A DNA stretch of 64,000 nt from Vibrio inusitatus (GCA_024346935.1 AP024879.1:1364001-1428000), one strand, 5' to 3'. Shown: positions 26,710 to 36,346, numbered from the stretch's first letter. Translations and numbers: made by a program. The notes: generated from the letters alone by a model not told the origin.

Positions 26710-27804
26710 ATGGAAATTGAGTGTACGAATAAGTATTCGCTAGTGGTTCAAGGTGGAGGGCAAAAAGGCGCATTTGCGGCCGGTGTCTTGGACACCTTTA
26801 TTGCCGCGAACTATGATCCGTTTTCTTTGTATTTAGGAACCTCTGCTGGTGCGCTCAATGTTTCTTCATTTGTGACCAAGCAACCTGGTTTAGGTTTAGA
26901 TTTTATCCTTAATTACACGACTCAGAATCGCTTCTTTGACTTTAATAGATTGGTTAATAAAGAGCGCACAGCAATGGATCTGGATTGGGCATTTCAGTTT
27001 GTGCATAGCGGCGAGTTCCCATTAGATTTGAAAAAGGGTGCTATAAACCTTGGTTCAGAAAAGCAAGCGTTGGCATGTGTTACTCATGTTGAAGAGATGA
27101 AGGACTATTACTTCCCTATTTTTTCTGAGAATTGGTATGACGTGCTAAGGGCCACTTGCGCTATCCCTATGCTTTACCATCAAGAGATCAATATAGATGG
27201 CGCTAACTGGGTTGATGGTGGTGTTACTGCCACTGTTCCTGTTCACGAGGCGTATCGACGTGGAGCGTGCAACATGGTAGTGATTACTACAGAGCCCATG
27301 ATTGAAAAAGCAATGCAAAATAAGGTCGCTATAAAAGCTGATCCACTTGAAAAGCTTAAATTAGAATTAGCTCGTGGTATAGAACCCTACATCAATCGCA
27401 TTGCACCTTTAAGCAAGAATGAGCGCGTGAGACACCTTAGTGATCTGTTCTTGAATCGAGTGAGTCAGCTTAAGCAAAGCCACCAGTTTCCTGCACTCAA
27501 TTCCCTGCCTAAAAACTGGTTGCCGGACACCGAGAAGTTGAAAGAAATGCTTGCACATCAATCACACAAGCAACTAAAAGCGCATACCCCCCGTTCGATG
27601 GAAATGCTATTTGCTCACTATATGAATCATTCCAGTATTACGGAGTTTATGAACCAGCCTCCGGAGGGGGTTACGATCCGAGAGATTGCTCCGCATAAGC
27701 CACTTAACTGTACCGGCTTGTTGAGCCACAAAGACGATATCTTTGCGGACTATGAGATGGGAGTCTTGGCAGGAAAAGAGTTTTTATCTAACCTGCCAAG
27801 CTAA
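26710..27804 (+). CDS. patatin-like phospholipase (YjjU/RssA type)
   Basis: A 364-residue patatin-fold serine hydrolase. The oxyanion motif VVQGGGQKGAFAAGVLD (residues 12-28), nucleophile Ser45 in GTSAG and catalytic Asp169 in VDGG make the complete Ser-Asp dyad. There is no signal peptide, so it is probably cytoplasmic or membrane-peripheral. The overall arrangement with a long C-terminal part resembles E. coli YjjU. The ATG at 26710 is chosen because AAAGGA lies 8-10 bases upstream; an ATG at 26701 is too close to it. The substrate lipid is unknown. Confidence 0.88.
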   Translation: MEIECTNKYSLVVQGGGQKGAFAAGVLDTFIAANYDPFSLYLGTSAGALNVSSFVTKQPGLGLDFILNYTTQNRFFDFNRLVNKERTAMDLDWAFQFVHSGEFPLDLKKGAINLGSEKQALACVTHVEEMKDYYFPIFSENWYDVLRATCAIPMLYHQEINIDGANWVDGGVTATVPVHEAYRRGACNMVVITTEPMIEKAMQNKVAIKADPLEKLKLELARGIEPYINRIAPLSKNERVRHLSDLFLNRVSQLKQSHQFPALNSLPKNWLPDTEKLKEMLAHQSHKQLKAHTPRSMEMLFAHYMNHSSITEFMNQPPEGVTIREIAPHKPLNCTGLLSHKDDIFADYEMGVLAGKEFLSNLPS

Positions 27805-27829
27805 ATCAATTTCTACTACGGTCTTAACT

Positions 27830-28618
27830 ATGCAGCCTTCTCACGATATTGATTGGTGGTATCTAGCTGCCTTTTCTTTTCTACTTATTATACCTTTTGC
27901 GATTAATCGCTTTTATAGGCTTGAGCTAGGAAAAGAGATGGGAATATCTGTCGCAAGAATGTTTGTGCAGCTGATCTTAGTGGGAGCGTATTTAGAGTTT
28001 GTATTTTCGATTAACAATCTATGGCTAAATTTGATTTGGATTGCCGTGATGCTTGGAGTCGGTGCCAGTGCGATTGTTAGTAAAGCAAAACTCCCACACA
28101 AGGTGTTATTTACCCCTGTGATCGGTGGCTTGATTATAGGCCTCGGCCCGATACTTTTTATTTTGTGTTGGCTGGTGGTTCAGCCCACTCCAATCTACAG
28201 TGCGCAATATGTGATTCCTTTGGCGGGGATGCTGCTTGGGAATAGTTTGAGTGGCAACATCGTCGCATTGCAAAATCTATATACCGCTTTTGAACAGCGA
28301 AATGAAGAGTATCAAGTTGCCATTGCATTGGGAGCACCACCTCTTTTTGCAACATTGCCATTTGTGAGAGCGGCTATGCAAAAAGCGTTTGCTCCTATCT
28401 TGGCTTCGATGGCAACAACAGGCTTAGTAACGTTACCTGGGATGATGACAGGGCAGATCTTAGGAGGTGCTTCCCCTATGGTCGCCATCAAGTATCAGAT
28501 GATGATACTGATCGCTATCTTTGTGATGATGAGCATTTCGGTCACGCTGACTTTACAATTTAGTTTGCGCAGGTCGGTAAATGAGAACGGAAGAGTGATT
28601 GTTGGTTTGATGAAGTGA
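27830..28618 (+). CDS. fetB: FetB/YbbM-like permease (UPF0014)
   Basis: A 262-residue integral membrane protein with about seven hydrophobic segments and family motifs RLELGKEMGISVARMFVQLI, YVIPLAGMLLGNSLSG, EYQVAIALGAPP and GLVTLPGMMTGQILGGASP. In E. coli FetA-FetB is an ABC iron exporter that relieves oxidative stress. No ATPase gene (fetA) is adjacent, the usual partner being missing from this locus. The start ATG lies 26 bases after the patatin stop. The reading frame extends upstream to 27743, but that part overlaps the patatin gene and is not family-like. Confidence 0.85.
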   Translation: MQPSHDIDWWYLAAFSFLLIIPFAINRFYRLELGKEMGISVARMFVQLILVGAYLEFVFSINNLWLNLIWIAVMLGVGASAIVSKAKLPHKVLFTPVIGGLIIGLGPILFILCWLVVQPTPIYSAQYVIPLAGMLLGNSLSGNIVALQNLYTAFEQRNEEYQVAIALGAPPLFATLPFVRAAMQKAFAPILASMATTGLVTLPGMMTGQILGGASPMVAIKYQMMILIAIFVMMSISVTLTLQFSLRRSVNENGRVIVGLMK

Positions 28619-28650
28619 TGTCCGAGGACATCACTTAAATTGCTTAGGCA

Positions 28651-29739
28651 TTAGTTCTGAACAAAAGCCTGTTCAGGTGCATGATCCAGCTTTAAGGTCT
28701 GAGTAGGGAAGGCTACATCAGCGCCGTTGTCGTGGATAATTTGCATGATTTGCAGCAGTACATCTTGTTTCACTTCGTGGTACCTGACCCAGTTTACGGT
28801 CTTAGTAAAGGTGTAAACAAAGAAGTCTAAAGACGAAGACCCAAAGGTATTAAAGTTCACGATCAGTGTTTGATTTGCATCGATATCTGGGTGATTTTTT
28901 AACATGTAATGCACGTCTTCAATAACCTTATCGACCTTAGTTGAATCATCATAACGAAGACCTATTGTTTCGTATATTCTGCGGTTGGTCATACGTGAAG
29001 GGTTCTCCACAACAATGTTACTGAATACCGAGTTTGGTACATACAATGGACGCTTATCAAAGGTAATAATCTTAGTCATTCGCCAGCCAATACGATCAAC
29101 TGTCCCTTCAATGCTACGATCTGGAGAACGGATCCAATCGCCGACTTTAAATGGACGGTCAAAGTAGATCATCATTCCGCCAAAAAAGTTAGAGAGTAAA
29201 TCTTTTGCAGCAAGACCTGCAATTAAGCCACCGACACCACCAAAGGTAAGTAAGCCAGAAAGACTAAGCCCAAGGGCTTGCATTACCGTAAGCACACCGA
29301 TAATGACGACCAGCAACCGAGCTAGCTTGGCTATAGCTTGAACTGTAGTGACGTCTCGATTTTTTTTCTCTAAAAGTTGGTTTTCAAAGTTTGTAATGAT
29401 TCGAGATAGAATCCAAATTGCAATGCAAATAACCAGAATCAGCTTGAGAGTAGAGAGCCAATTTAAATCATGGTTAAAGTTTTCTTCAAGGAATAATCCC
29501 ATCGAGACAGTGCCAGGCCATAGCCAGATCAAGGTACTTATTGGAGCCTTAAGTCCATGAATGACAGCGTTATCCCAAGTAATTTTGGTTTTTTCTGCAA
29601 TGCTTTCGAGCCTTGTAATTAATAACTTCCAAACCAACCAAAAAACCAAACTTAGAGTGGTGATAAACACTATTTCATTGATGATTGGACTGTCGGTTAT
29701 CTTAAAGAGGTTAAGCCATTCAGCTTTGGTATGTTCCAT
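28651..29739 (-). CDS. MscS-family mechanosensitive channel
   Basis: A 362-residue channel protein with about five N-terminal membrane segments. The pore helix region LGLSLSGLLTFGGVGGLIAG then LAAKDLLSNFFGGMMIYFDR is followed by the beta domain PFKVGDWIRSPDRSIEGTVD and a cytoplasmic alpha/beta domain. It should open on membrane tension and release solutes. The ATG overlaps the stop of the upstream LysR gene by one base (TAATG), suggesting translational coupling and co-expression. It is distinct from the YbdG-type channel at 8801-10066. Confidence 0.88.
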   Translation of the reverse strand: MEHTKAEWLNLFKITDSPIINEIVFITTLSLVFWLVWKLLITRLESIAEKTKITWDNAVIHGLKAPISTLIWLWPGTVSMGLFLEENFNHDLNWLSTLKLILVICIAIWILSRIITNFENQLLEKKNRDVTTVQAIAKLARLLVVIIGVLTVMQALGLSLSGLLTFGGVGGLIAGLAAKDLLSNFFGGMMIYFDRPFKVGDWIRSPDRSIEGTVDRIGWRMTKIITFDKRPLYVPNSVFSNIVVENPSRMTNRRIYETIGLRYDDSTKVDKVIEDVHYMLKNHPDIDANQTLIVNFNTFGSSSLDFFVYTFTKTVNWVRYHEVKQDVLLQIMQIIHDNGADVAFPTQTLKLDHAPEQAFVQN

Positions 29740-30674
29740 TATTGCTTGTTTTCCTTGAGTTGATTGTTTTGCACTGCCGTTGCTACTCGAGATTGTAGCC
29801 ACTGCTGCTTATCATTGCTTGCTAGTCCGCTCTTCCATACCATGCTAATAGTAAAGTCTCCGACCTCAATGGCGGGTTTTGCGCGAGTGAGCCCATCTGA
29901 AATGTAGGGGATCAGCGACATTAGCTGCGGTACAATACAAATGAGATTTCTCCCTTTTATTAACTGGCCAATGGTTAAGAAATTTCGAGAAATTACCTGC
30001 ACGTTTCGCTGGTGGTTCTGCTTTGCCAATTTATTATCAGTAGCTGTTACCCATTGACCATCAGGGCTTACCAATGCATGAGGAATACGACAGAAGTCCT
30101 CCAAGCTCACCGGTGCGCGTAACCCTGTTGCGTCTGGGTCGAACAAGCAAACGTGGCTTTCTTGGTAGAGTTTTTGAGATTCAAAACCTTCCCCTAGTTC
30201 AGGAAAGCTACCGATAACCAAGTCTAAGCGTTCTTTTTCAATGATGTCGACGAAATTGTGTCTATTCACATTGATAAAGCTTACCTTAACATTAGGGGCC
30301 TGCTCAGTTAATGCGTCGAATATCAGAGGTGCGAAGACGAACTCTGCATAATCGGTAAGTCCTAACCTGCAGGTGCCATTGAAGGTTTCTGCGTCGAAGT
30401 TTTCTGGGGATAGGATATTGTTTTTAATCACAGACAAAACTTGTTCGACATCATTACCCAGATTGAGAGCTCTTTCTGTCGGCTCCATTTTATGCCCACT
30501 ACGATGAAATAGAGGATCATTTAATAGAGTTCGGAGACGCGATAAGCTGTGGCTCATAGCTGATTGACTAATATGTAGTTCATTTGCAGCTGCAGACACA
30601 CTGCGAGCCCTAAGAAGGGCTTGAAATGCGACGAGTAAGTTCAGGTCAACGCCTTTCCAATTGATCTCCGCCAT
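29739..30674 (-). CDS. LysR-family transcriptional regulator
   Basis: A 311-residue LysR regulator: winged HTH at residues 8-65 (LLVAFQALLRARSVSAAANE, LHISQSAMSHSLSRLR) and a periplasmic-binding-fold effector domain after residue 90. GGAGG precedes the ATG. It is divergent from chrA (30802) and translationally coupled to the downstream mscS-type gene. By position it could control chrA or its own two-gene unit; the effector is unknown. The HTH resembles the NodD/LeuO-like branch with the WKGVDLNLLVAF start. Confidence 0.9.
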   Translation of the reverse strand: MAEINWKGVDLNLLVAFQALLRARSVSAAANELHISQSAMSHSLSRLRTLLNDPLFHRSGHKMEPTERALNLGNDVEQVLSVIKNNILSPENFDAETFNGTCRLGLTDYAEFVFAPLIFDALTEQAPNVKVSFINVNRHNFVDIIEKERLDLVIGSFPELGEGFESQKLYQESHVCLFDPDATGLRAPVSLEDFCRIPHALVSPDGQWVTATDNKLAKQNHQRNVQVISRNFLTIGQLIKGRNLICIVPQLMSLIPYISDGLTRAKPAIEVGDFTISMVWKSGLASNDKQQWLQSRVATAVQNNQLKENKQ

Positions 30675-30801
30675 TGAGCCTCCAGAATGTAATTGGTTTC
30701 TTTAATCCTATTTCATTCATTAAATATATCAATACTATTAATTTGAGTCATATAAATGTATCGATTAGGGTATGAACAAATTTCATCAGTCGTAATTGGT
30801 T

Positions 30802-31950
30802 ATGATTTCAATTTTTAAAATATTTTTTGCATTGGGTTGGGTCAGCTTTGGCGGGCCAGCAGCACATATTGGTTATTTCAGAAAAACGTTTGTAGAGCAG
30901 AAACAATGGTTAACGGATGAAGAGTATGCGCAGCTAGTTGCCCTTAGCCAGTTTCTTCCGGGTCCAGGGTCTAGTCAGGTTGGGTTTGCATTAGGTTACA
31001 AGAAAGGTGGTATTGCTGGCGCTTTTGCTGCTTTTTTCGGGTTTACCCTTCCGTCTGTGATCTTGATGTTAGCACTGGCTTTACTGAGCAGTAGTTTACT
31101 AGAGACGTCATTATTTATTGCCATTATTCATTCTCTAAAGCTGCTCGCAGTAGTGGTGGTTGCTGACGCTATAGTTGGGATGTACAAGAATTTTTGTCAG
31201 ACTAAACAATCTATTGGTCTTTGCCTCTTTGTCGCGGTTGCTATGTTGATGTTTAGCGGTATTGCCGCTCAAATCGTTGTTCTATTGCTGTGTGCGGTAC
31301 TGGGCTCGGTGTGGTTCAAACAGCAGAGTCAGACTCATACTGACTCATTAAAGGGTAAGCTCTCGGTTGCTCCATTGGTCGTTTTTGTTGCTGTGTTGTT
31401 GATAGGACCTTTTGTAGCAAGCCAAACACCGCTACTGAAGATATTTCATGACTTCTTCTATGCAGGTTCTTTGGTATTTGGTGGTGGGCATGTTGTCCTT
31501 CCGTTATTACAAAATTTAATTGGTGATCAGCTTACAACGGATAGCTTCTTAACGGGCTATGCAGCAGCGCAGGCAGTTCCTGGACCTATGTTTACCTTTG
31601 CGACTTACTTAGGGTATGAATTATTGCCTCAGCAGCCCATTGTTGGTGCATTAGTGGCAACGATAGCGGTATTCCTACCGGGTTTTTTACTGGTGCTGTG
31701 TGTCATTAACAATTGGCAAGCTTTAGCTTCTATTCCCAGAGTTTCAGCTGCGCTAAAAGGAGTAAACGCGGGTGTGGTAGGATTATTGATTGCTGCATTG
31801 TACCAGCCTATCTTTGTCAGCGCCGTCAATGGCGCGCAAGATTTCGCTATCGTACTCATTGGTTACTTCTTGTTAAAACAGATGAAGCTGCCCATTGTTG
31901 CTTTGGTCGGGAGTTTTATAGGCTATGGTGTTCTGCTCTCTGTCTTTTAA
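30802..31950 (+). CDS. chrA: ChrA-family chromate transporter
   Basis: A 382-residue two-domain CHR protein with about ten hydrophobic segments. Each half carries the family motifs: GWVSFGGPAAHIGYFRKTFV and LSQFLPGPGSSQVGFALGYK in the first, LVFGGGHVVLPLL and AAAQAVPGPMFTFATYLGYE in the second. Members expel chromate or related anions. The start was set at the ATG 30802; a TTG at 30796 is also possible and no strong ribosome site marks either. It is divergent from the LysR gene, whose product may control it. Confidence 0.9.
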   Translation: MISIFKIFFALGWVSFGGPAAHIGYFRKTFVEQKQWLTDEEYAQLVALSQFLPGPGSSQVGFALGYKKGGIAGAFAAFFGFTLPSVILMLALALLSSSLLETSLFIAIIHSLKLLAVVVVADAIVGMYKNFCQTKQSIGLCLFVAVAMLMFSGIAAQIVVLLLCAVLGSVWFKQQSQTHTDSLKGKLSVAPLVVFVAVLLIGPFVASQTPLLKIFHDFFYAGSLVFGGGHVVLPLLQNLIGDQLTTDSFLTGYAAAQAVPGPMFTFATYLGYELLPQQPIVGALVATIAVFLPGFLLVLCVINNWQALASIPRVSAALKGVNAGVVGLLIAALYQPIFVSAVNGAQDFAIVLIGYFLLKQMKLPIVALVGSFIGYGVLLSVF

Positions 31951-31983
31951 GAGATAGGCGCTAGTTAAAGGCTCTGCTCGTGT

Positions 31984-33015
31984 TCATTCTGAGCGCGGGC
32001 TAAGTCCATTTTTCTGAGCATACTGCATCGGTGGCAGACCTGTAATACGCTTAAAGGCTCGGATAAACTTTGATGAGTTGGCATACCCTAGGTGTGATGC
32101 AATGTCAGAGATACTAAACCTACCGTCTTTCAATACTCGAATTGCAAACTGCATGTGCAGTTGTTCAATGACCTTTCGAAATGTAGTGTGCTCATTTTTT
32201 AGCTTTCGTTGAATAGTACGTCTAGAGGTATTGAGGATCTCAGATGCACTATCAAGGTCGAGTTTACGTTCACCAATATATGGCATCAATGCTGATGAAA
32301 ACTGTTCATGGTAGGTGGCAAGCACGTTGTACTCAGGAAGAGAGTACTGGTAAGGCTTCACATTGAGGTCTTGGTGAGCCTCCTCTTCTGACAAAATAAG
32401 ATAAGTACTCTCCCTATCAACAAAGACGCCTTGTTTCGCCAATTTCAACTCAGCATCCAATTGACTAATATCGACATGTTGTAACCCGACAGAAAGGGGA
32501 AGCCAGTCCTTGCCTAGCAGTCTTCGGATATATTGAATCAAGAAGAACAGACTCTTCATTTCCAGCCAGAATGCCGTACCTTGATGACGACTTTCATAGA
32601 GGTTGGCGGTAGAGATATGGATTTTGACTTGGTTTTGATAGCCCTCAAGCTCTATTTGGATTTCGGATTGACTAGAGCGAGTATTAAATTGTTCGGTGAT
32701 TTCGTTGAGAATTGAAACCACTGTACTGTTCTTCGAATCGAACGGAATTGGCCACATGAAGCTCAATTGTGCGGTACAGTCGACTAAGTATTGAGTAAAA
32801 GTCTTTGGCTCAGATTCTTGATACAAGGTTTGCATAAAGTAAATGAAGGCATATTCAGGTATCGATTCTAAGTAGGGACGCTCAAGGTTTGAAGGTAGTA
32901 ACTCTGCTGCCTTAGCCATTAGAGGAGCAGGGAAGTAGTTCTGAGCACAGTTCAAGACCAACCTAATGGTTTCGACTCTTATGAGAGGGATATCTGTATG
33001 AGCTGCACTGTTCAC
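31984..33015 (-). CDS. AraC-family regulator with N-terminal Arabinose_bd-type domain
   Basis: A 343-residue regulator. The C-terminal double HTH (about residues 240-335) shows LDLDSASEILNTSRRTIQRK and FSISDIASHLGYANSSKFIR with AFKRITGLPPMQYAQ at the end. The N-terminal 200 residues resemble the Arabinose_bd domain of OruR/ArgR-like AraC proteins. The target is unknown; no enzyme gene is next to it. Downstream of it on the chromosome, and upstream of its start, lies the 33.17-33.69 kb repeat array. Confidence 0.9.
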   Translation of the reverse strand: MNSAAHTDIPLIRVETIRLVLNCAQNYFPAPLMAKAAELLPSNLERPYLESIPEYAFIYFMQTLYQESEPKTFTQYLVDCTAQLSFMWPIPFDSKNSTVVSILNEITEQFNTRSSQSEIQIELEGYQNQVKIHISTANLYESRHQGTAFWLEMKSLFFLIQYIRRLLGKDWLPLSVGLQHVDISQLDAELKLAKQGVFVDRESTYLILSEEEAHQDLNVKPYQYSLPEYNVLATYHEQFSSALMPYIGERKLDLDSASEILNTSRRTIQRKLKNEHTTFRKVIEQLHMQFAIRVLKDGRFSISDIASHLGYANSSKFIRAFKRITGLPPMQYAQKNGLSPRSE

Positions 33016-33167
33016 AGGGCTTTCCTTGCTGAAGTTATTACTTCAAGCTTACAGCTTGAAGTCTGACTTTCATACACAAGTCTTGGTAATTCACCTAAAT
33101 GTGATCTGGCTTATTCTATAGCTTACTTAGTAGACCACTGCTTTAGTGATCGTGCGACAAACAACTA

Positions 33168-33694
33168 TCGTCCCCGAGTTTTTTATCGGGGATCTTTTAT
33201 AGAAACAGATGCTCGATAGAAGCACTCGAGCATGAATAGGTGGCAAGCCTCTCGACTTGATTAAATGGCTTCTGGTCGAGCCCAATTCAATCGCAAAAGG
33301 TCAACAGGTCTTAATAACCGTCGTCCCCGAGTTTTTTATCGGGGACCTTTTATAGAAACAGATGCTCGATAGAAGCACTCGGGCATGACTAGGTGGCAAG
33401 CTCCTAGCCTTGATTAAATGGTTTCTGGTCGAGAAAAATCAATCGCAAAAGGTCAACAGGTCTTAATAACCGTCGTCCCCGAGTTTTTTATCGGGGACCT
33501 TTTATAGAAACAGATGCCCGATAAAAGCGCTCGGGCATGACTAGGCGGCAAGGTCCTCGCCTTGATTAAATGGTTTCTGGTCGAGCAAAATTTAATCGCA
33601 AAAGGTCAACAGGCCCTAATAACTGTCGTCCCCGAGTTTTTTATCGGAGACCTTTTATAGGAACAGATGCCTGATAAAAGCACTCGAGCATGAC
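33168..33694. repeat. tandem BIME array, four units of about 153 bp
   Basis: Each unit has two palindromes: TCCCCGA-loop-TCGGGGA (starting 33171, 33324, 33476, 33629) and GCTCGA-loop-TCGAGC or variants (starting 33211, 33364, 33516, 33669). Unit spacing is 153, 152 and 153 bases. The spacer, about 85 bases with AAAGGTCAACAGG and ATTAAATGG motifs, is repeated too. The second palindrome read on the minus strand has a GTCAT head and ATCT tail, the first a GTCGT head and ATCT tail, so each unit is a pair of inverted REP elements. Some stems show compensating changes between units (GCTCGA/TCGAGC versus GCCCGA/TCGGGC). Confidence 0.88.
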
Positions 33695-33754
33695 GAAGTC
33701 GACTTGTGATTAAGAGGCAGGTTAGAATCTAGAGTAATGGGCACTGGCTAACCC

Positions 33755-34612
33755 CTAAAACAACCCAGCGAACTTGTTTTCTACTACCGGAGTAATGTTC
33801 AAACCGATCATAAAGTCTGGACGTGTCTTCTCATCTTTCTCAATGTAATAGTTTGCTTCCAAACCTATCTTCCATGGGCGACTACCCATAATGACCGTCT
33901 TACTCACTTGAAAGTTAAGCGGGATCTCAGCTTGGTCTGTATTCCAGTCGTAGGTCATTGTAGGCGATGAGGCGATAGTCCAACCATTGCCCAGTAATTC
34001 AACCCAGCCAATCTGCAAAGAGGTACGGTTGATATCTTCAATGACATGTTCACCGTTTATTTTGTCAGAGTTATTAGAGACACCCCATAGGTGGTTAGGG
34101 AAGAAGATAAAAATACGTTCTTTACTTGCCTTACCTAGCAACATCTCAGGACCGATAGCAAATTGCTCTGAGCTAAATCCGTCACTACCTGTAGGTAATT
34201 GTGCGATAACACCAAAGGCTGTGATATTTCCTGGCTCAGCCTTAGGGGCGTAAGCAAGGTCGAAAGAGATATCGCCGAAACCGGAATCGTCCCTTTCTAG
34301 GTTACCTACATCGTTGTTGATGACATAAGGCAGAGCAGGACGAAATATTACCTTATCACCGTTATCCATTGGAAAAGGCAATGCAGGTTGAAACAAGATA
34401 GTTGAGCTGTCACCGCCACCCTCATAACCAGAATAATATTGAAACTTAAAGTTGAGACTCGCAAGGGCTGTATTAGGGTTTGCTAGCTCTTTAGCGGCCT
34501 TATCAGCTAGAGACTTGTTATCAATATCTTGTTGGTTACTTAATGCTGGAAGAGCAAATAGTGTTGAAAGTAACGCAATAGTGGTGGCGGTTTTTTTTAT
34601 GGATATCGGCAT
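33755..34612 (-). CDS. outer-membrane transporter-like protein (family often mislabelled neuromedin U)
   Basis: A 285-residue protein with a signal peptide (about residues 1-22, ending ALS) and then a beta-rich sequence ending in a phenylalanine (FAGLF), typical for an outer-membrane barrel. Motifs such as AKELANPNTALASLNFKFQY, FRPALPYV and FGVIAQLPTGSDGFS match a family frequently annotated as neuromedin U or transporter in marine gammaproteobacteria. Substrate and role are unknown. The start MPISIKK at 34612 fits the signal peptide; the open frame upstream to 34699 is not needed. The repeat array lies just beyond its stop. Confidence 0.75.
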   Translation of the reverse strand: MPISIKKTATTIALLSTLFALPALSNQQDIDNKSLADKAAKELANPNTALASLNFKFQYYSGYEGGGDSSTILFQPALPFPMDNGDKVIFRPALPYVINNDVGNLERDDSGFGDISFDLAYAPKAEPGNITAFGVIAQLPTGSDGFSSEQFAIGPEMLLGKASKERIFIFFPNHLWGVSNNSDKINGEHVIEDINRTSLQIGWVELLGNGWTIASSPTMTYDWNTDQAEIPLNFQVSKTVIMGSRPWKIGLEANYYIEKDEKTRPDFMIGLNITPVVENKFAGLF

Positions 34613-34819
34613 GATAAGACTCACTTGCAAACTGTCAAAATGTTTGGATTGCGTGTATTTTAATCGTTTAATTTCATAGTGATGCCCATATTGCGCCATC
34701 GACAGATCGAGTAACTTTGTAAGAAAGTAAATAACTGCGAGCCGTCTATCGGCATTTTCTACTCGTTTATGGTTTTCTCTATCTCATTATAAAAGATGAA
34801 AAATTAGGAAGTTATAAGC

Positions 34820-35674
34820 ATGGTTTCTACACTGCAGCATGTCCCTTGTGGCTTAGGGGAAGGGATTCTTTGGCACCCTGAACGTCAACAATTGTTTTGG
34901 ATCGATATTGTTGAGCATCGACTGCTGTCACTTAAGGGTAAACAGATCACTGATACTCCACTCGATCGAACTCCATCAGCCCTCGGTTGGGTTGATAAGG
35001 ACTCTTTGCTTCTTGCTGATGAGATCGGTCTTCATCTGTTTGATATTGAACAACAGTCGCTTAAGTTCGTAGTCGGTTTTGAGCATGATCCTTTGACGCA
35101 CCGCAGTAACGATGGACGCGCAGATCCTTGGGGTGGCTTTTGGATTAGTACCATGCATCGAGATGCCGTCGAGGGTGAAGCTGCGTTTTATCGCTATTAT
35201 CAAGGCAAGCTTACTCAGGTTGTTTCGAATATCACTATTCCTAACGGTTGTTGCTTCTCTGCTGACAAACAGTGGGTCTATTTCACGAATTCGCCTACGG
35301 CACAAATAATGAGAATGAAGCTAGATAACGACACTGGTTGGCCTGTCTCGGAACCTGAGCTGTTTATTGATCACTCAGATAATTTTAGAGAGCCTGACGG
35401 GGCGATTGTGGCTGATAATGGCGACATGATTAGTGCTCACTGGGGCGCTGGAGAGTTAGTGCGTTACTCACCCGAAGGAGACGTTGTTGAACGTTACGCA
35501 GTACCCGTCAAGCAACCCACCTGTCCTGCATTTGGTGGGGAAAACTTAGATACGTTATTTGTGACTTCTGCGAAAGTTGGTATTGAAGAACGCTCGGATA
35601 ATGAAGGTAAAACATTAGTATTGACTGGAGTAGGTAAAGGCATTGCTGAGCCTGCAGTGAAGCTGTCATTGTAG
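34820..35674 (+). CDS. SMP-30/gluconolactonase family lactonase
   Basis: A 284-residue six-bladed beta-propeller enzyme. Metal ligands of the family are visible: Glu14 in GLGEGILW, the Asn of HRSNDGRADPWGGFW, an Asn in TIPNGCCFSADKQWVYFTNS, and the Asp of REPDGAIVADNGDM. Such enzymes hydrolyse sugar lactones in the cytoplasm (gluconolactonase, arabinolactonase). No sugar pathway genes are adjacent, so the true substrate is open. The gene stands alone, AGGAAG precedes the ATG. Confidence 0.9.
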   Translation: MVSTLQHVPCGLGEGILWHPERQQLFWIDIVEHRLLSLKGKQITDTPLDRTPSALGWVDKDSLLLADEIGLHLFDIEQQSLKFVVGFEHDPLTHRSNDGRADPWGGFWISTMHRDAVEGEAAFYRYYQGKLTQVVSNITIPNGCCFSADKQWVYFTNSPTAQIMRMKLDNDTGWPVSEPELFIDHSDNFREPDGAIVADNGDMISAHWGAGELVRYSPEGDVVERYAVPVKQPTCPAFGGENLDTLFVTSAKVGIEERSDNEGKTLVLTGVGKGIAEPAVKLSL

Positions 35675-35734
35675 CGCTACAAAACTGAATTTTAGAGGCC
35701 TAAGATAAGCATCAGGCCTCGATTTTCTTCACTA

Positions 35735-36181
35735 CTATTTGTATACCGTTAGTTCATTGGCATGAGTTGCAACACCTAAGCGGTTCCATGCATTCATCAT
35801 GGTACAAAGAACGATTAACTTAGCTATGTCGTCCTCAGAGAAGTGCAGCTCTAGCTCTTTATATGTGTGGTCGGTAATCCCCTGATCATAGATATGAACC
35901 ATATCTTCAACCAACGCCAATACAGCTCTTTCTTTCTCAGTAAATAGTTTGGACTCTTTCCAAACGGATAATGCAAAGATACGTTCTTGTGATTCTCCAT
36001 GCTGCAGTGCTCCTTTTGTATGAACGTGTATGCAGTAGGCACAGCCGTTAATTTGAGAGGTGCGGACACGAACGATCTCTTCAATAATGGGGTCAAAAGC
36101 ACATTGCTTGAGATAGGCTTCTACGGCAAAAAAGGCTTTATAAGCGGCAGGCTGTACATTGTAGATGTTGACTCGAGACAT
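35735..36181 (-). CDS. AhpD-like carboxymuconolactone decarboxylase family protein
   Basis: A 148-residue all-helical protein with the AhpD core: Glu-rich VRVRTSQINGCAYCIHVHTK with the redox pair Cys47-x-x-Cys50 and His54. Members act as alkylhydroperoxidases or thiol-disulfide partners. The C-terminal part (LIVLCTMMNAWNRLGVAT) is also typical of the family. Single gene, no peroxiredoxin nearby. Function in peroxide defence is inferred from family only. Confidence 0.9.
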   Translation of the reverse strand: MSRVNIYNVQPAAYKAFFAVEAYLKQCAFDPIIEEIVRVRTSQINGCAYCIHVHTKGALQHGESQERIFALSVWKESKLFTEKERAVLALVEDMVHIYDQGITDHTYKELELHFSEDDIAKLIVLCTMMNAWNRLGVATHANELTVYK

Positions 36182-36346
36182 AACGATCCTTGTTGGGGTG
36201 CTAAATTAGAGAGGTGCTCAATTCACCAGTGTGCATAATTTTAGTCTATTATAAGCACAGTAGTAATGTTCATAATTCATTGATCCAACTGATAAATCTT
36301 TCTAGATAGTTGGGGTATTTCTCTCTCACTGGTATTTTTTCACTGA

